A DNA stretch of 64,000 nt. It comes from Stereocaulon alpinum. Its lineage: Eukaryota > Ascomycota > Lecanoromycetes > Lecanorales > Stereocaulaceae. Shown here piece after piece: positions 46,164 through 57,549 of this stretch. Positions within the stretch are counted from its first letter, which is position 1. Each line of letters opens with the position of its first letter. Made by a program: the position numbers and the translations under genes. Location of the stretch: assembly GCA_018257865.1 (NCBI GenBank), contig JAEUBA010000033.1, positions 124,001-188,000 of the forward strand, read 5' to 3'. The notes under the pieces were generated by a model. That model was not told where the DNA came from. It searched no databases and saw nothing but the letters and a program-made list of their open reading frames with translations.

Positions 46164-49100
46164 TCAGAACTCTGTCGTCGTTTCGTTGAAAGTACTCCTT
46201 GGTAATCTACTGCGTAAAGCAGAAAGCTGTTGCTGGTTGGTGCTTGTAAAGACATCACCACCACCGAAGGGCTCGTCGTCGGAATCTAGCCGTGCGCTGT
46301 TCTCCTGTAACTCATCGCTAGATACCTCCTTAGTGTTTGCATTAAACAGGGGAACCGGGTACATAGGAGCTTCCAGGCCTCGGTTCTGCGTCGGCGCAAG
46401 ATCTGCAAGTGGAGCTCTACTTCTTCTCACAGCACCACGTGCATTGGCTCGGGCAGTGGTGACTGAGTTGGTGCTTGTGGATTGCGTGGCTCGATGTCTC
46501 TTGGCCCGCTTAGGCGTTGGTCCACTCGTACTGGAAGAATGGGAACCACAAGAGCGAGCAGGATCTACAGCACACTCTTCAGGGTCTTGGCTGGATCGCC
46601 TGGATGATGATATTAATTTGTCTTCTTGTCTTGAGCTTGTTGAACCCGTGTCATCAAAGGCCTTCTTCTCTTTGCTCATAGCCACGAGGCGACTGCTGAT
46701 ATCCTCGAATTCGCCAAGCTTTTTAGAGTTTTCGTCACGTTCCTTGCGAATGTGTTTGATTTCGAATTGCAGGTCGGCAATCACTGACGCATGTTGCCTG
46801 TCGGCCAGTGCTCCAGAATTGACAGCCTCTTCAAGCTTTGCTTGCCACTGCTTATTCGAAGTATGAAGGGACTGTTCTAACCGCAAAATTTCAGCGTCGT
46901 TGGCACGTACATGCTTGTCAAGCTCATGCTGCAATTTCGAGGTCTCGCCCTGAGCGATTTGGAGCTCCTTTTTCATAACATTGATCAAGGATTCGTGCCG
47001 TTCAGACTCATCTCGTGCCTTCGCCGCAGCATTATCTCGACTCGCCACCAACTTCCTCTCCGACTCGAGTAGTCGATAGTTCTCCGCTTGTTGGAATGCT
47101 GCCAAGGTGTTGGCATGGGCAATGGCATTGTTCAGTTCATCAACCCTACTCCTTTGAGCACTTATTGTCTCCATGTCGCTGGTTGCCTGTGATCTGAGTC
47201 GAGCAACGTCACTTTCCAAGACGTTTGCGCGTTCTACTGATGTAGCAAGCTTAACGGCCTGCTCTTCGAATATCTCGTCTTTTCCAGTCATAGTCGCTAA
47301 ATAAACAAGATCCTGCTGCCTGGCATTCTCGGTAGCAGTCTGCGCCGCACTTGCAGCATCTGCCTTAGCTAGGTCAAAGTCTTGATGAAGTTGCTCTAGG
47401 CTTGTGCAGAGATCCTTTAAGTGCTCTTTCTGCGTTCTTGTTTGATCAGAAAGTCCATCCCTCTCGTTCATGAGACGATGCAATTCCGTGCAACGATCTC
47501 GGGCCTGAGTCTCAAGCTCGGCAACTTGCTTTTGAGAAGTCTCCAATCTCACCCGTAAGTCCTCAGACTTCGTCTGTTCTTTCCGAAGCGGACGCTCGGC
47601 GTCTTCGCATCGAAGTTCCAGGTCCCTGCAGACCTCGCTAACTATCCTCACGACAGACTCGTACCGATATCCTGCATGTCTGGACATTTCACGGATAAGT
47701 TCATTACGCCAGTCGTGGCTGATAGAGTCCGTTCGAGGCGTGCTGCCGGCCTCGAACAAAGAGATTCTTTGTGTTCCGCGAGATGGCTTGGGTAGGCAAC
47801 AACCCCTACTTATTGATTGGGTATCAGACAGCTTCGTTTGCTTTTCAAGTAACAGTACCAATTGAGTGTGAATGCCACTTGGTGATGCATGCAACGCAGC
47901 GCTTAAGATCATGACCCCAAGGCTTTGATGCAACTGATTGAGAGCTTTTACGTAAACGGTAGGGCAAACGTCCATCGAACCGTGTCCGTGAACCGGGTTG
48001 GGACGTGTTGGTATATGAGTAGTGAAATGCTGTAATGCATTCGTGACTGTTGAGCTCGATATGGACCAAACTACCGCTTCTTGAAAGCTTGACGATGTTA
48101 AACTTGTTACAGTGATTATATCAACAAGCTGCTGGGCACTGCCGATTTGAAATAACATTTCACTGCTTATGTTCTTATCATCACAAGCCAACCGGAAAAG
48201 TTGTAATAGACTGTCGCAAATCGTAGACTGATCAAGCTGTAACTGTAGCCTTCTGATTAACACATAGCCGGTTACTGTATCTCGGATTGCTTACAATGTA
48301 TTGGCTAACAGCCCTAGCAGATAAAGTGATGTGGCTCGATGTCAGTAGGAGCCGTTGGAAGATGGGGACCAGCTCTTGAGGGAGCCGCTGGCCGGGGGAC
48401 AGTGCGACAAGGAAATTCAGGGCCTGGAACATTCAGCGTGCGTATCAAACAACAATGAACACAACGACTTACAGCACATTGGACGTCCGGGTCGATGTCT
48501 GCTCGAAGGATCTTTTTATGCAATTTCTTGACTTTCCCAATATTCTTGGCGGCCCATCCCTGTTTCTCGTCACAGCCAAAGGCGTTCACTATGTCACCGG
48601 ACAGGATCAAACTTTCGGAGATCTCATTGGGACTTAGGGTGCAGCTTTCGGAGCAAGCTGTGATTGCCCTGATGACAGCTAGATCAAGCGTTTTCGGGGC
48701 CCGTTTGACCTCGAATAGCTTCCGAGCGGAGACGTACCGATCTGCTGTCCTTGGTCCACCTTCCCCTGTAGGAGAGCCCACGTTGTTCAACTGAGCCGTC
48801 ACTGCAGAGTTGCGTGGTCTGCACGCAAATCTTGCTAATACACCTAAGCACAGAAGATCCCCAAAGTGATCGTCCATGTCGAGCTTCGTCAAGACCTCGA
48901 CCAGCCGGTCTTGCAAATGGGTAAGGATATCGATTGGTAAAGCATCTAAGTAGCTAGACCCAACTGCTGATAGCACGTGATAGATGGGCCTAATAGTCGC
49001 TGGTGAGAGGGTACACACCGCCTTCTCCACTAACCCTGTCAAGAACACGGGAAAGGTCGAAGGGATAGCAACGTCGAGCGGCAGAGAAAGTAGAGAAGCG

Positions 49101-49809
49101 CAAGGCGTAGAATACTGTATTCTCCGTAAGCGCGTATCATTAAGTCTAAGCAGGATCGATCACGTACCTTGTCAAAGCCAGACTCGGATCCTACAGCCTT
49201 GCTGAGGAGGGTATCTAGAAGCATTGGTTTCTGCCGTAGGACAGCATCTCGAAAGGACGGAACACATGCTTGACGCATGTCAGCGTCATCACTGCATGGG
49301 TTGTCGCAAGGGGACTGGACATACCCAGGATCCTCAATATTTCCAGCGCATATGGCCATAGTTCGAGTCCTTCCAGGACTGTCGCTGCCAGGCAGTCAAT
49401 TTGGCAGGCATTCGCTCGAGCCCAGCGCTGAAGAAGGCAGGCATCGACATGTTGTAGCAAGTCATGGAGTCTCTATTTGCAAGTGTCAGATGTCGAATGT
49501 GAAGGTATAAAGGTTTTCCGTGACAAGAAACAGTAGATGAAGTCATGACATCAAGAAACAGATTGCTCAACCAATGACTTCAAGGGTGCCCGCCATAGCC
49601 GTTACTACAACCTGGACTCGCTGGGCAACATACCTGCAAGCTCGGAATAAAGGGGCTTCCCGAGATGCGACGAAGTTCCGCGGAAAGGTCAACGAATCCT
49701 GCCATTCTGCGCTTGCAATGTGCTGAACTACTTTAGAACATCCACCAAATATGTGTACTTGCATTACCCAGTTGCGGATGGGGATGCAACTAGATAGCCA
49801 TCGAGCCAT
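46164..49809 (-). CDS. Unrecognised helical-repeat and coiled-coil protein
   Basis: I do not recognise this gene. Model on the minus strand: exons 49809-49634, 49470-49325, 49268-49168, 49114-48473, 48423-48295, 48242-46164; about 1090 residues. Introns 2-5 (56, 53, 49, 52 nt) have agreeing phases; intron 1 (163 nt) is uncertain and may hide a short exon (a VVVTAMAGTLEV-coding piece). The N-terminal ~500 residues are helical with hydrophobic repeats resembling ARM/HEAT-like solenoids (ALEILRIL, LLCLGVLARF, LNFLVALSPG). Residues ~600-900 are a long coiled coil (LRVRLETSQKQVAELETQA, then heptads to SSRLVAMSKEK). The tail is disordered with basic KRAKRHR, a possible nuclear signal. A solenoid plus coiled coil suggests a scaffold or tether, which is inference. 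Divergent to DLD with 353 bases between. Confidence 0.6.
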
Positions 49810-50162
49810 CCTGTTGCCATCGCAACCCTATCGAGACGTGTCTAGGCCTGCTCTCTTCCAACCGCGCATCACCAATGCCCACCCTTCCTCGTCGGCACTT
49901 GTCCCTTAGCCCTCACCGCTCAAAGACGATGTCGCCACATATCAGCCTGACACCCGATAGTGACACTTTCGACTAGCAAGGTTTAGGGACAGCTTTGGAA
50001 ATCGTCGATCTTGATGGAGGTGCGGGAACTATCTTTTAAGCCAGACGTTCCGCCTGGCCCAAGGTCAACCCCAAGGTCAAATGTTCTACGCCGGCCATTT
50101 AGCAACGGTAGCTGCTCGTTTTTTATACTCCGGCTGCACGATGCCTTGCTCGATCAACCAAC
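49810..50162. promoter_or_regulatory. Bidirectional promoter region, coiled-coil gene / DLD
   Basis: 353 bases between divergent ATGs. The sequence is mixed, with GCCTGGCCCAAGGTCAACCCCAAGGTC (a direct repeat of CCCAAGGTCA, 50057-50078) in the middle. No named factor site can be supported. Confidence 0.5.
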
Positions 50163-52252
50163 ATGAGCTTACGGCCCGCCTGCACGCGCCTCGCTCGGAG
50201 CTCAACGTCCACTCAATGCCGATCAGTCACGCGATCAATCCTCAATCGCTGCCCCCGTGAGAGATGGCAAAGCTCCAGTACCTCAGGCCCTAGTCATGGA
50301 CCCTTTTGGAGCACAGGCCGGGTGATGCTCTTCAGCACATTTGCAAGCTCCCTGGCATACATGTATGGTATCACCGATGCGGGCTCGCATCTGGACCAGT
50401 TATGGCGGAGGAACAGAGCCCCACGATACGGCACTGCCAGACATCTTCAAATGGTTTGTACCCGAAGAATAGCCTCACTCAGTGTGCTGATATCTTCACA
50501 TTGCAGGCAATAGCAGAATTGCGTGCCCTCTACGGCGAAGACACCATTTCCACAGACGACGACGACCTCATCGCACACGGCTTTTCCGAATGGTCCTCCA
50601 TAAACATTGTCCAACTTCCCGTCGCAGTGGCCTATCCGAAATCCACGGAAGAAGTGTCTCAAATCGCAAAAGTATGTCATAAGTACCGCATGCCAATGAT
50701 CCCGTACTCAGGGGGCTCCTCTCTCGAGGCAAACTTTTCTGCACCTCACGGTGGCATGAGTGTGGATTTTGCATACATGGATCGGATTGTGGCCCTTCAT
50801 GAAGATGACTTGGATGTGGTTGTGCAGCCGAGTGTGCAATGGATGCAACTCAACGATGCTATCAAGCACACTGGTCTCTTCTTCCCTGTAGACCCAGGTC
50901 CAAGTGCGAAGATTGGGGGGATGGTGGGCACATCGTGCTCTGGCACGAATGCTTGTCGATATGGGACAATGAAGGAATGGGTCATTAACCTCACTGTCGT
51001 TTTGGCAGACGGCACAATCATCAAAACAAAACGTCGGCCTCGCAAGTCAAGCGCAGGCTACAATCTCACCGGTTTGTTCGTCGGATCGGAGGGTACCCTT
51101 GGACTCGTAACAGAAGTCACACTCAAGCTGGCAGTCATACCACAGGAAACCACTGTGGCAGTTGTAACCTTCCCCACCATTCGCGACGCAGCTTCTGCGG
51201 CCGCCAAGATCATGCGGGCTGGTATCCCAGTTGGTGCAATGGAAATCATGGACGATGTGCAGATGAACGTCGTCAATCGCGCTGGTGCTACAGGGAAAAT
51301 CTGGAAAGAAGTTCCAACCATGTTCTTCAAGTTCAGTGGGACGGAAGTTGGTGTAAAAGACAATATTCGCATGGTCAAATCCATAGCCCGAGCCCACCAA
51401 GGTGGGGACTTTGAGTTCGCTGAGAACGAGAAACAAGCAAAGCAATTATGGTCAGCACGCAAAGAGGCACTGTGGAGTATGCTAGCGCTTAAAGAGGAAG
51501 GTCAAGAAGTCTGGTCTACTGATGTTGCGGTGCCCCTGTCACGACTACCCGACATCATCGAGATATCCAAACAAGAAATGGATGATTTAGGCTTGTTCGC
51601 AAGCATCCTTGGGCACGTTGGAGACGGTAATTTTCATGAGTCTATCCTGTATGACAATACCGATCCTGCCGAACGGGCAAAAGTAGAGAAATGTTTGAAG
51701 AAACTGGTCACGCGGGCTCTCGATATGGAGGGGACTTGCACAGGGGAGCACGGGGTGTAAGTGCACTTTCCTTATCCACTGCCTCCCAATCTGTTCATTC
51801 TTCTCTTGGAGGAATCCTTTCTCGGCTCGGATGGTGCTCGCAGAAAGTCGTTCTCCCTCCATGCTCTGCTATTGCCAAGCGCTTTCCAGCACACAACTCT
51901 GCTCTCAGCCAAGCTTTTAGCCCACGTTTTCTGCTTAGACGCTTTTCTTACGGTACCAATCCTGCTCCCTGATATTATCCCGCACAATGTGTTCTGCTTA
52001 TCCGATTTGTCTTTGGGCTCAAAGATTAGCGATACTGACTCCGAAACCTGCAGGGGCTTGGGCAAAAAAGCTTCCCTACTGCAAGAGCTTGGAACCCCAA
52101 CAATAGACGTCATGCGCAGTATCAAACGAGCGCTGGACCCACACTGGTTGATGAATCCAGGCAAAATCTTCGAGCCTACAAACGAAGAGACAAGTGACGA
52201 GGGGGCGACTACTGCTGCGAGTACATTAGGGCGGCCGGTGGAGGGGCACTGA
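50163..52252 (+). CDS. DLD1: Mitochondrial D-lactate dehydrogenase (cytochrome)
   Basis: FAD flavoprotein of the inner mitochondrial membrane or matrix; oxidises D-lactate to pyruvate and passes electrons to cytochrome c. Three exons, 50163-50453, 50507-51756 and 52054-52252; introns 53 nt (phase 0) and an unusually long 297 nt (phase 2); 579 residues. The N-terminus is rich in Arg/Ser (CTRLARSSTSTQCRSVTRS), fitting a presequence. FAD-binding blocks: IPYSGGSSLEANFSAP and VGTSCSGTNACRYGTM, with YNLTGLFVGSEGTLGLVTE. The C-terminal domain has HVGDGNFHESILYD and GTCTGEHGV|GLGKK; the latter spans intron 2, fixing the junction. DLD1 and DLD2 paralogues differ mainly in location, so the exact symbol is tentative. 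Confidence 0.9.
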
Positions 52253-52481
52253 GCTGCCATAGTATGTGTACATATCAGGGCGCATTCATGGTTGGTATTA
52301 GGTATTATTGGGCGTCAAGCTGGTACCTCTTGCTGTAACAGCACATGTGAAAATTGATAACAAAAGTTTGGGGGATGTCGTAACATTTAGTGATATTCAG
52401 GCTCACTTCCCCATTTCTCTTTCCTACAGCATGCTCATCTCAAGACATTCGAGACGGCCACTCGAAAACAAATGTCTAATG

Positions 52482-54004
52482 TTAATCGAATTGAAACATA
52501 GGCTTATTAGCCATATCTTCCCACGCCACTGGGGCCAAGGTAAGATTGTCATCCCAGTCCCAATCATCCCTCAGGATAGAATTGGATAACTTGTAATGCT
52601 CGTCTTCGGCATTGAGCAAGCCCGTAGTAAACGAAAGCGCAGTTTTGAGAGGAGCCCTGCCCTCTCCTTCCAAATCACCTTCATCGTTCCTAGCTTGCTC
52701 CTTGAATTCGCTTGATCTCCTCGACGTCATTGCTGGCTTGGCTTGAGAAGGCTGTTGATTTTTGTTCGGGTTGAGGTTTTTGTCAGGAGGCTTCTTTTGC
52801 TGAGGAGCTGCGTCTTGCTGGTTGTAGAGCTCGGGGAATCGCAAGCGAAAGCGATCTCGTATCTGTCCGCCTGACCTACGGTCGAACTTTAGATTTGGGT
52901 CTTTGACCATTAGGTTCCATTGATAGCCGTATAATCGGAAACCCTTGTCAAGTTCAGCATCTTCCTCTTCTGACCAGTGCCGCTTACGAGATCTGGATAG
53001 TATGTTAGCATCTTTGTGGGGAGACCCCTTCTTTGCCGCTGGTGAGCTCGCCGATTTTTCTGATCTATCGTTAGTATGCGAGCGGCTCGATTGTCCTCTG
53101 CAGGGTCTCGATTACCATCATCGGTTTCCGGGCCTACTGGTATTGGCCTGACCCACTTATGAGGCGCATCAGGAGGGAAGCAGACGCGAAACCTTTCGCC
53201 TGGTTAGTGCAGTTGACTCAAAGCGCCGACGATCACCTACCGGTCTTTGAGGTCCATACTTGTTCTCCCTTTCTTAAAATGAAATTCTGAATGCTCTAGG
53301 ATATTCTTCCATCTTCCCACGCCATAGATTGCAACGCCTTTCACAAGCTGGTCAGTCTCCTCCTCGGTCCACTTTGTTCTTCCTCGATTGTAGGTTCTTT
53401 TAGTCGTAGCAGGACTGGCAGAGCGGCCTTTGGTTCTCCTTCTTCTTGTGGAGGACTCTCCCTCACTCTTCGAGGTCTTTGAAGATCGACTTCTAAACGG
53501 AGAGCGACCTTGTTCCTCTTGACCTGCACTTGGCGTGATAGGAGGAAAAAGCGCGGCACTTGGAGGTGGTTCGTGTAATTCATTGAGGACGGCAACAGGT
53601 TGAAATGGACGTGGCTTGTTTTCTTTTGCCTTCGTTTGAGGCTTTGGAAGCTGGACGAAATCCGCGATCTGCTCATGATCATACAACTTTTGCTTTTTCC
53701 TCGGAGGTTCCTGCAACTGGTGGATTTTCGGAACTTCAGGTCGTAGTGTAAGCTTGACCGGCGCAAGAGTCTCCCATTCATCTGTTTCGGGTGCATCCAA
53801 AGGCTTGGCTTGTGCAAGTGCTGCTCTTCTGCCGGTAAGCTTGTTCGTCTCACTGTCGATATTTACGCGTGCAATGGGCTCCAAAGGAGAGAGTCTTGCA
53901 GAGGTAGTAGAAGGTCCCGGAAAGAGGTCTTGAAGAGGAGGGATTCGGAGAGAGGATCGAGAGGGAAAATCGTCAAATATGTCGTCAAAGGAGTGCATCG
54001 CCAT
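52482..54004 (-). CDS. Two-Myb telobox DNA-binding protein (TAY1/TEB1-like)
   Basis: Three exons on the minus strand: 54004-53241, 53192-53116, 53059-52482; introns 48 nt (phase 2) and 56 nt (phase 1, with a CATACTAACG branch site); 472 residues. The first Myb domain lies at residues ~213-262: TKWTEEETDQLVKGVAIYGVGRW, ending GRTSMDLKDR|FRVCFP. This is the telobox signature (V/M-D-L-K-D-K/R-x-R) of double-stranded telomere-repeat binders. The second Myb domain is at ~300-350: KRHWSEEEDAELDKGFRLYG with GGQIRDRFRLRFP in place of the telobox. Two such domains are known in Yarrowia Tay1 and S. pombe Teb1. The N-terminus is disordered with a KKQKL basic patch. Likely a nuclear telomere or promoter DNA binder; which one cannot be told. 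Confidence 0.8.
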
Positions 54005-54431
54005 TGTAAAGACTAGGAAATGAATGGTGAAGTGATGTAAAAGAGGAAGAACGCGTTTGTCTCAAGGCGGGGAAGAGTAAAAGATGTTGTGCCCCGAGAA
54101 GTACCGATACAGTGACCGAGGCAAGTCAGCTGCAGTACGAAATGTCATCTGCAGGTACATAAGCAAGGTGTGGAGGAGTAATGCGCCTCCTGCAGCGTCA
54201 ATGCCGTCAATGCCTGCAATGCCTGCAATGCCTGCAATGCCTGCAATGCCTGCAATGCAAATTAAGAGGTGCGGCTCCCGAAGCAGAAGCTCGATTCGCG
54301 ATGCCATTCCGCAATGCCAAGGCTCAAGCTGATAAGATATTGACACTTGGCTCACTTCCTCACCTCTCGCACCTACACCTCATTCCGTGTTCCAATTGTC
54401 TTCCCTTGCTCTCAATGAAACTATAGCAGAC
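54005..54431. other. Divergent promoter region with a 9-bp minisatellite
   Basis: Between the start of the telobox gene (minus) and the start of the 4-TM gene (plus). Apart from the tandem repeat at 54197-54259, nothing is visible. Confidence 0.5.
54197..54259. repeat. 9-bp tandem repeat, seven copies
   Basis: Two copies of GTCAATGCC are followed by four of TGCAATGCC and one TGCAATGCA, all in register with a 9-nt period. The array lies between divergent genes and creates a phantom (MPA)n/(IAG)n ORF on each strand, which should not be annotated. Confidence 0.95.
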
Positions 54432-54917
54432 ATGACATCTGTTCTTCCCCCAATCCCCCGCTTCGTCTTCACCATCTTCGAACCCATTTCCCTAGTCGCT
54501 GGCTTCCTCGGCACAATCCTCGACACTGAGAACTTTGTGAGGTCCCAGCTGCCCTCCATTTCTGCTACTCCTGTATGGCCCGCAGCGACAACTCGCGTCC
54601 TGGCTCTTCAATTGGGCAATCTCTATGGTTTGCTTGCCATGATCGGCGTTGGCGTACTTTACACGACTACCGAGCCGAAAGTGGTTAGGAATTTCTTGCT
54701 GGCGTGCGCGGTAGCAGACGTAGGACATATATGGGCTACATGTGCGGTTATGGGACAACATGACTTCTTGGATGTGATGAACTGGAACGTAATGGCATGG
54801 GGAAACATTGGGGTCACTGCAGGGTTGCTAGTCGTGAGGATACTCTATCTGGTCGGAGCGTTGGGACAGGATAGAGTCGTTGCGAGCACGAAGCAAGCAG
54901 TGAAGAAGAACATGTAG
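54432..54917 (+). CDS. Small fungal membrane protein (DUF7704-like)
   Basis: One exon, 161 residues, from the ATG at 54432 (MTSVLPPIPRFVFTIFEPIS). Four hydrophobic segments: FVFTIFEPISLVAGFLGTIL, LGNLYGLLAMIGVGVLY, FLLACAVADVGHIWATCAV, and NIGVTAGLLVVRILYLVGAL. The layout (P-x-x-x-R-x-x-F-x-x-x-E-P near the start, H-x-W-A in helix 3, M-W-G-N-I/x before helix 4) matches, from memory, a fungal family of unknown function called DUF7704. An in-frame leader upstream begins at a non-preferred codon, so I use the second possible start. No function is known; integral membrane location is the only firm inference. Confidence 0.75.
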   Translation: MTSVLPPIPRFVFTIFEPISLVAGFLGTILDTENFVRSQLPSISATPVWPAATTRVLALQLGNLYGLLAMIGVGVLYTTTEPKVVRNFLLACAVADVGHIWATCAVMGQHDFLDVMNWNVMAWGNIGVTAGLLVVRILYLVGALGQDRVVASTKQAVKKNM

Positions 54918-55112
54918 GACTCTTGAAGGAGAATATATAAAACCTTATAATTACTAAGAGAGTTTCCATTGGGGTTGAAGCCTGGGGGGTGCTGGAGGTG
55001 CAATTCTCTTTTTAGATGCTGATGACTAGCTACAGTCTAAAATGTGACCGAAGCTCAACAGCTGCTTTCAAGAATTTCGTATCACATCACTCCGCTAATT
55101 GGCCTCATCCCC

Positions 55113-56262
55113 TCAATGTCCTGCAATTGCATATGCCCGACGACGATCTCTCTCTTCTGCAATTGAAAGCTATACGGAATTAGTATTACTGGCGTTTGTT
55201 TACGTGACACACTCCCATCACGTACCTTAACACCCTTGCCCTTGGGCAGGCTTATCCATGGCTTCTCGTTGCCAATGACAAAGACGTTGTTCTCCCGAGT
55301 AGCGAATGAGTTATCCATAGCATCCTTGATATGCACAATGTTGAAGCCTCCGTCATGACGCTCACGATGCGTAATCACACCAACACGACCCATGTTGCGA
55401 CCACCTGTTGCCATTGCAATGACAGCGGTATCGAAGCGAATGAATTCACTGATTTTGCCCGTTGAGAGGTCGATCTTGACTGTATCATTGACCTTGATGG
55501 CTGGATCAGGGTAACGTATCCTATGTTCCAACATGGCGTCAGCGTTCGGACTTGGAGATCTACCAAAACTTGGTCCAACGACTGAATTAATGCGACAAAC
55601 TCACGTTCGTGCATCATGCGTAACCAAGAATGGGATTCCGCCCTTGCCCAACTGCACCCTCTTTACTTTTGCCAGCTTGTATTCCGCTTCTTCAGCCGTA
55701 ATTCGGTGGACGGTGAAACGGCCTTTGGTATCGTAAACCAGGCGGAAGTTCTCCCCAGTCTTCTCAATGGAGATGACATCCATGAAACCGGCTGGATAGG
55801 TGGTATCGGTTCGGACTTTGCCGTCGACTTTAATGAGGCGCTGCATCACGATCGCTTTGGTTTCGCGGGAGTTGAGGGCATACTTCAGTCTAGAAAGTGT
55901 GGTGAAAGTTATTACTAGCTCGAATTCATAGTATCTGGGCACGGGGTAGACCAGGATACACACCGATTCCGGATGAAGACAATCAGTGGCATACAGTCGC
56001 GGAGCTTGTGAGGACCTGGGGACGGACGAGGGGCATAGGCACCGGACAATTTGTCCAGCAGCCAATGCGAGGGCGCGCTGAGACGCTTCTGGTGCTTCTT
56101 TCTGTAGAGAGTAGACAAAGTCAGTCACATTGCTCCAAATTATGATCCTCCGACATCTGCCTCCCAGAATCTGTAACATCGAGGCTACTCGTCTGTTTCT
56201 AACTACAGAAAGTGGCTCTGGTGAGTACAACGAATGGGCGGTACTTACGGTCCACGCCCCAT
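55113..56262 (-). CDS. RPS4: 40S ribosomal protein eS4
   Basis: Cytosolic small-subunit ribosomal protein. Five exons on the minus strand: 56262-56249, 56101-55964, 55889-55605, 55520-55226, 55169-55113; introns 147, 74, 84 and 56 nt, phases all consistent; 262 residues, the usual length. Exon 1 encodes only MGRGP. Joined sequence shows KKHQKRLSAPSHWLLDKLSG, GPHKLRDCMPLIVFIRNR|LKYAL (S4 domain), DGKVRTDTTYPAGFMDVI, VGVITHRERHDGGF (KOW) and the C-terminal GVK|LSIAEERDRRRAYAIAGH. The last exon, only 57 nt, reads in a different frame from the longer open frame on top of it, which is why a naive reading ends wrongly. Tandem with SNX3 and Sec61-gamma on the same strand. Confidence 0.96.
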
Positions 56263-56965
56263 GATTGCGATATCTCTGGGCTGTTTGCCTTGAGTAGTGG
56301 TGCAGAGATCAATGTTTTACCAAAACTGTAACTTAGGATTACTAGGGCGGTGCGACTTGTGCCGCTAAGCGAAGGCTTAGCGAGGGCTAGAGCCCTCAAA
56401 GCCAAGACTTGGATTTGAGCATTGTTTGGCCAGGAAACCGGAAATTTGCTAGACGATAAGTTAGAGTGGACGAATGAAGCTACAATTATTTGCAAAGCTT
56501 CTCTGCATTGGTCCTGAAGGTGGGCAATCATGCTGTGAAGGCGGCCGAATTCCACAACAGACTCTTCCAACTTGACCCCTCCAATACTGGGCATAGCATT
56601 ACACCAACATATCCTCCTTCTTCGGTGCTCCACCCGCGAAATCAGTAACATATTCACGCCTTCGTTAGCTTCTCCGTAGCAGCTCACGAACGTAACGAGT
56701 TCTTGCAAAACCTTCCCTGCGCTAGATATCCCTACCAGTCCAAAATCTTGCAAGCACTTAATACCTCTCCAACAAGGGTTGCCAATATGTACTCAAAGGA
56801 AACCTCAACAGAATCAGATTGCTTCAAGGAATGGTTTCTGTACAATGCCTGCTCTCAACGCCACCGCTATCCTATGCCAGTGCAGCTACTGAAGGACGAA
56901 TCAAATCCCTTTTATGTAAAAGTTTTTGTTTTGGCCTGTCACCTACTCGTTTTCTGAGTAGTAAT
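56263..56965. other. Intergenic stretch upstream of eS4
   Basis: Between the eS4 start and the SNX3 stop. A 184-codon minus-strand frame (56199-56753) starts at TTG and runs into eS4 exon 1. It has no recognised motif, so I treat it as the eS4 promoter/5' region rather than a gene. Confidence 0.45.
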
Positions 56966-57549
56966 TCACCAAGAGTTCCTGTCCCAGTTTGGATCTGGCT
57001 CCCTGTTAGTTAGCCTTCTGGTTCTTATTTGATATACCCTTGTTCTACAATGCATAGAAACACTCACCCTGAACAAAACTCGCCAACACCTTACTCCCAG
57101 TCTGCAGCAGCGGATGTCCAACCACTATCTGCAAGAATCTTTGTAGCCCCTCCCTCCTGTGTTCAATCACATCATCACTAAATCGATTCGTAAATACCTT
57201 GCCTGGTAAAGGTGGTATCGTGACTCTTGCGCTCTCACGTTCGAGTATGTCTCGGAAGTATTCAAAGTCTGAGTAGCGGCGCCGGACGGTGCTGTGTTTG
57301 AGCTTGAAGGCAGGTATGTTGGTGCGGCAGACAATTTCATAGTCTGTGTACATGTTCCGTGATGTACCGTGGGTTTGGGGATTCTTGACCTGTGGCTGGG
57401 TCAGCGAGGTTGAAGAGGGGCCCCCGAGGTTTTGGAAGCCTAGAAGCGGAGGCAGGAGAAGAGGCGCGTACTTCTATCTCGAGGAAGTTCTCTGGTGGGC
57501 CGTAGATCTCCTCGAAGCTTTGTTGGCGGGCATCGGGCATGGCCTGCAT
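56966..57549 (-). CDS. SNX3: Sorting nexin 3 (PX domain, Grd19)
   Basis: PX-domain protein that binds PI3P on endosomes and helps retromer recycle membrane proteins to the Golgi. Three exons on the minus strand: 57549-57472, 57389-57068, 56994-56966; introns 82 nt (phase 0) and 73 nt (phase 1); 142 residues, the usual length. The start gives MQAMPDARQQSFEEIYGPPE. Exon 2 is almost pure PX domain: NMYTDYEIVCRTNIPAFK, STVRRRYSDFEYFRDIL (R-R-Y-S-D-F, PI3P site), IPPLPGKVF and HRREGLQRFLQIVVGHPLL. The final exon of only 29 nt restores the conserved end FVQ|DPNWDRNSW. An unspliced reading would instead add a false GECFYAL tail. Confidence 0.95.

Noticed and set aside
53029..53058. A possible extra 33-nt intron in the telobox gene (GTCTCC...ATCCAG, around 53000-53040)
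   Set aside because: It has a good branch site and acceptor and keeps the frame, but 33 nt is shorter than any other intron here and the donor is poor; the exon is left whole.
54062..54355. Minus-strand ORF with repeated IAG and plus-strand ORF with repeated MPA
   Set aside because: Both arise from the 9-bp minisatellite read in open frames.
55082..55112. 3' extension of the longest eS4 frame to 55082
   Set aside because: Splicing at 55226/55169 moves the true end to a TGA at 55113 and restores the conserved SIAEERDRR C-terminus.
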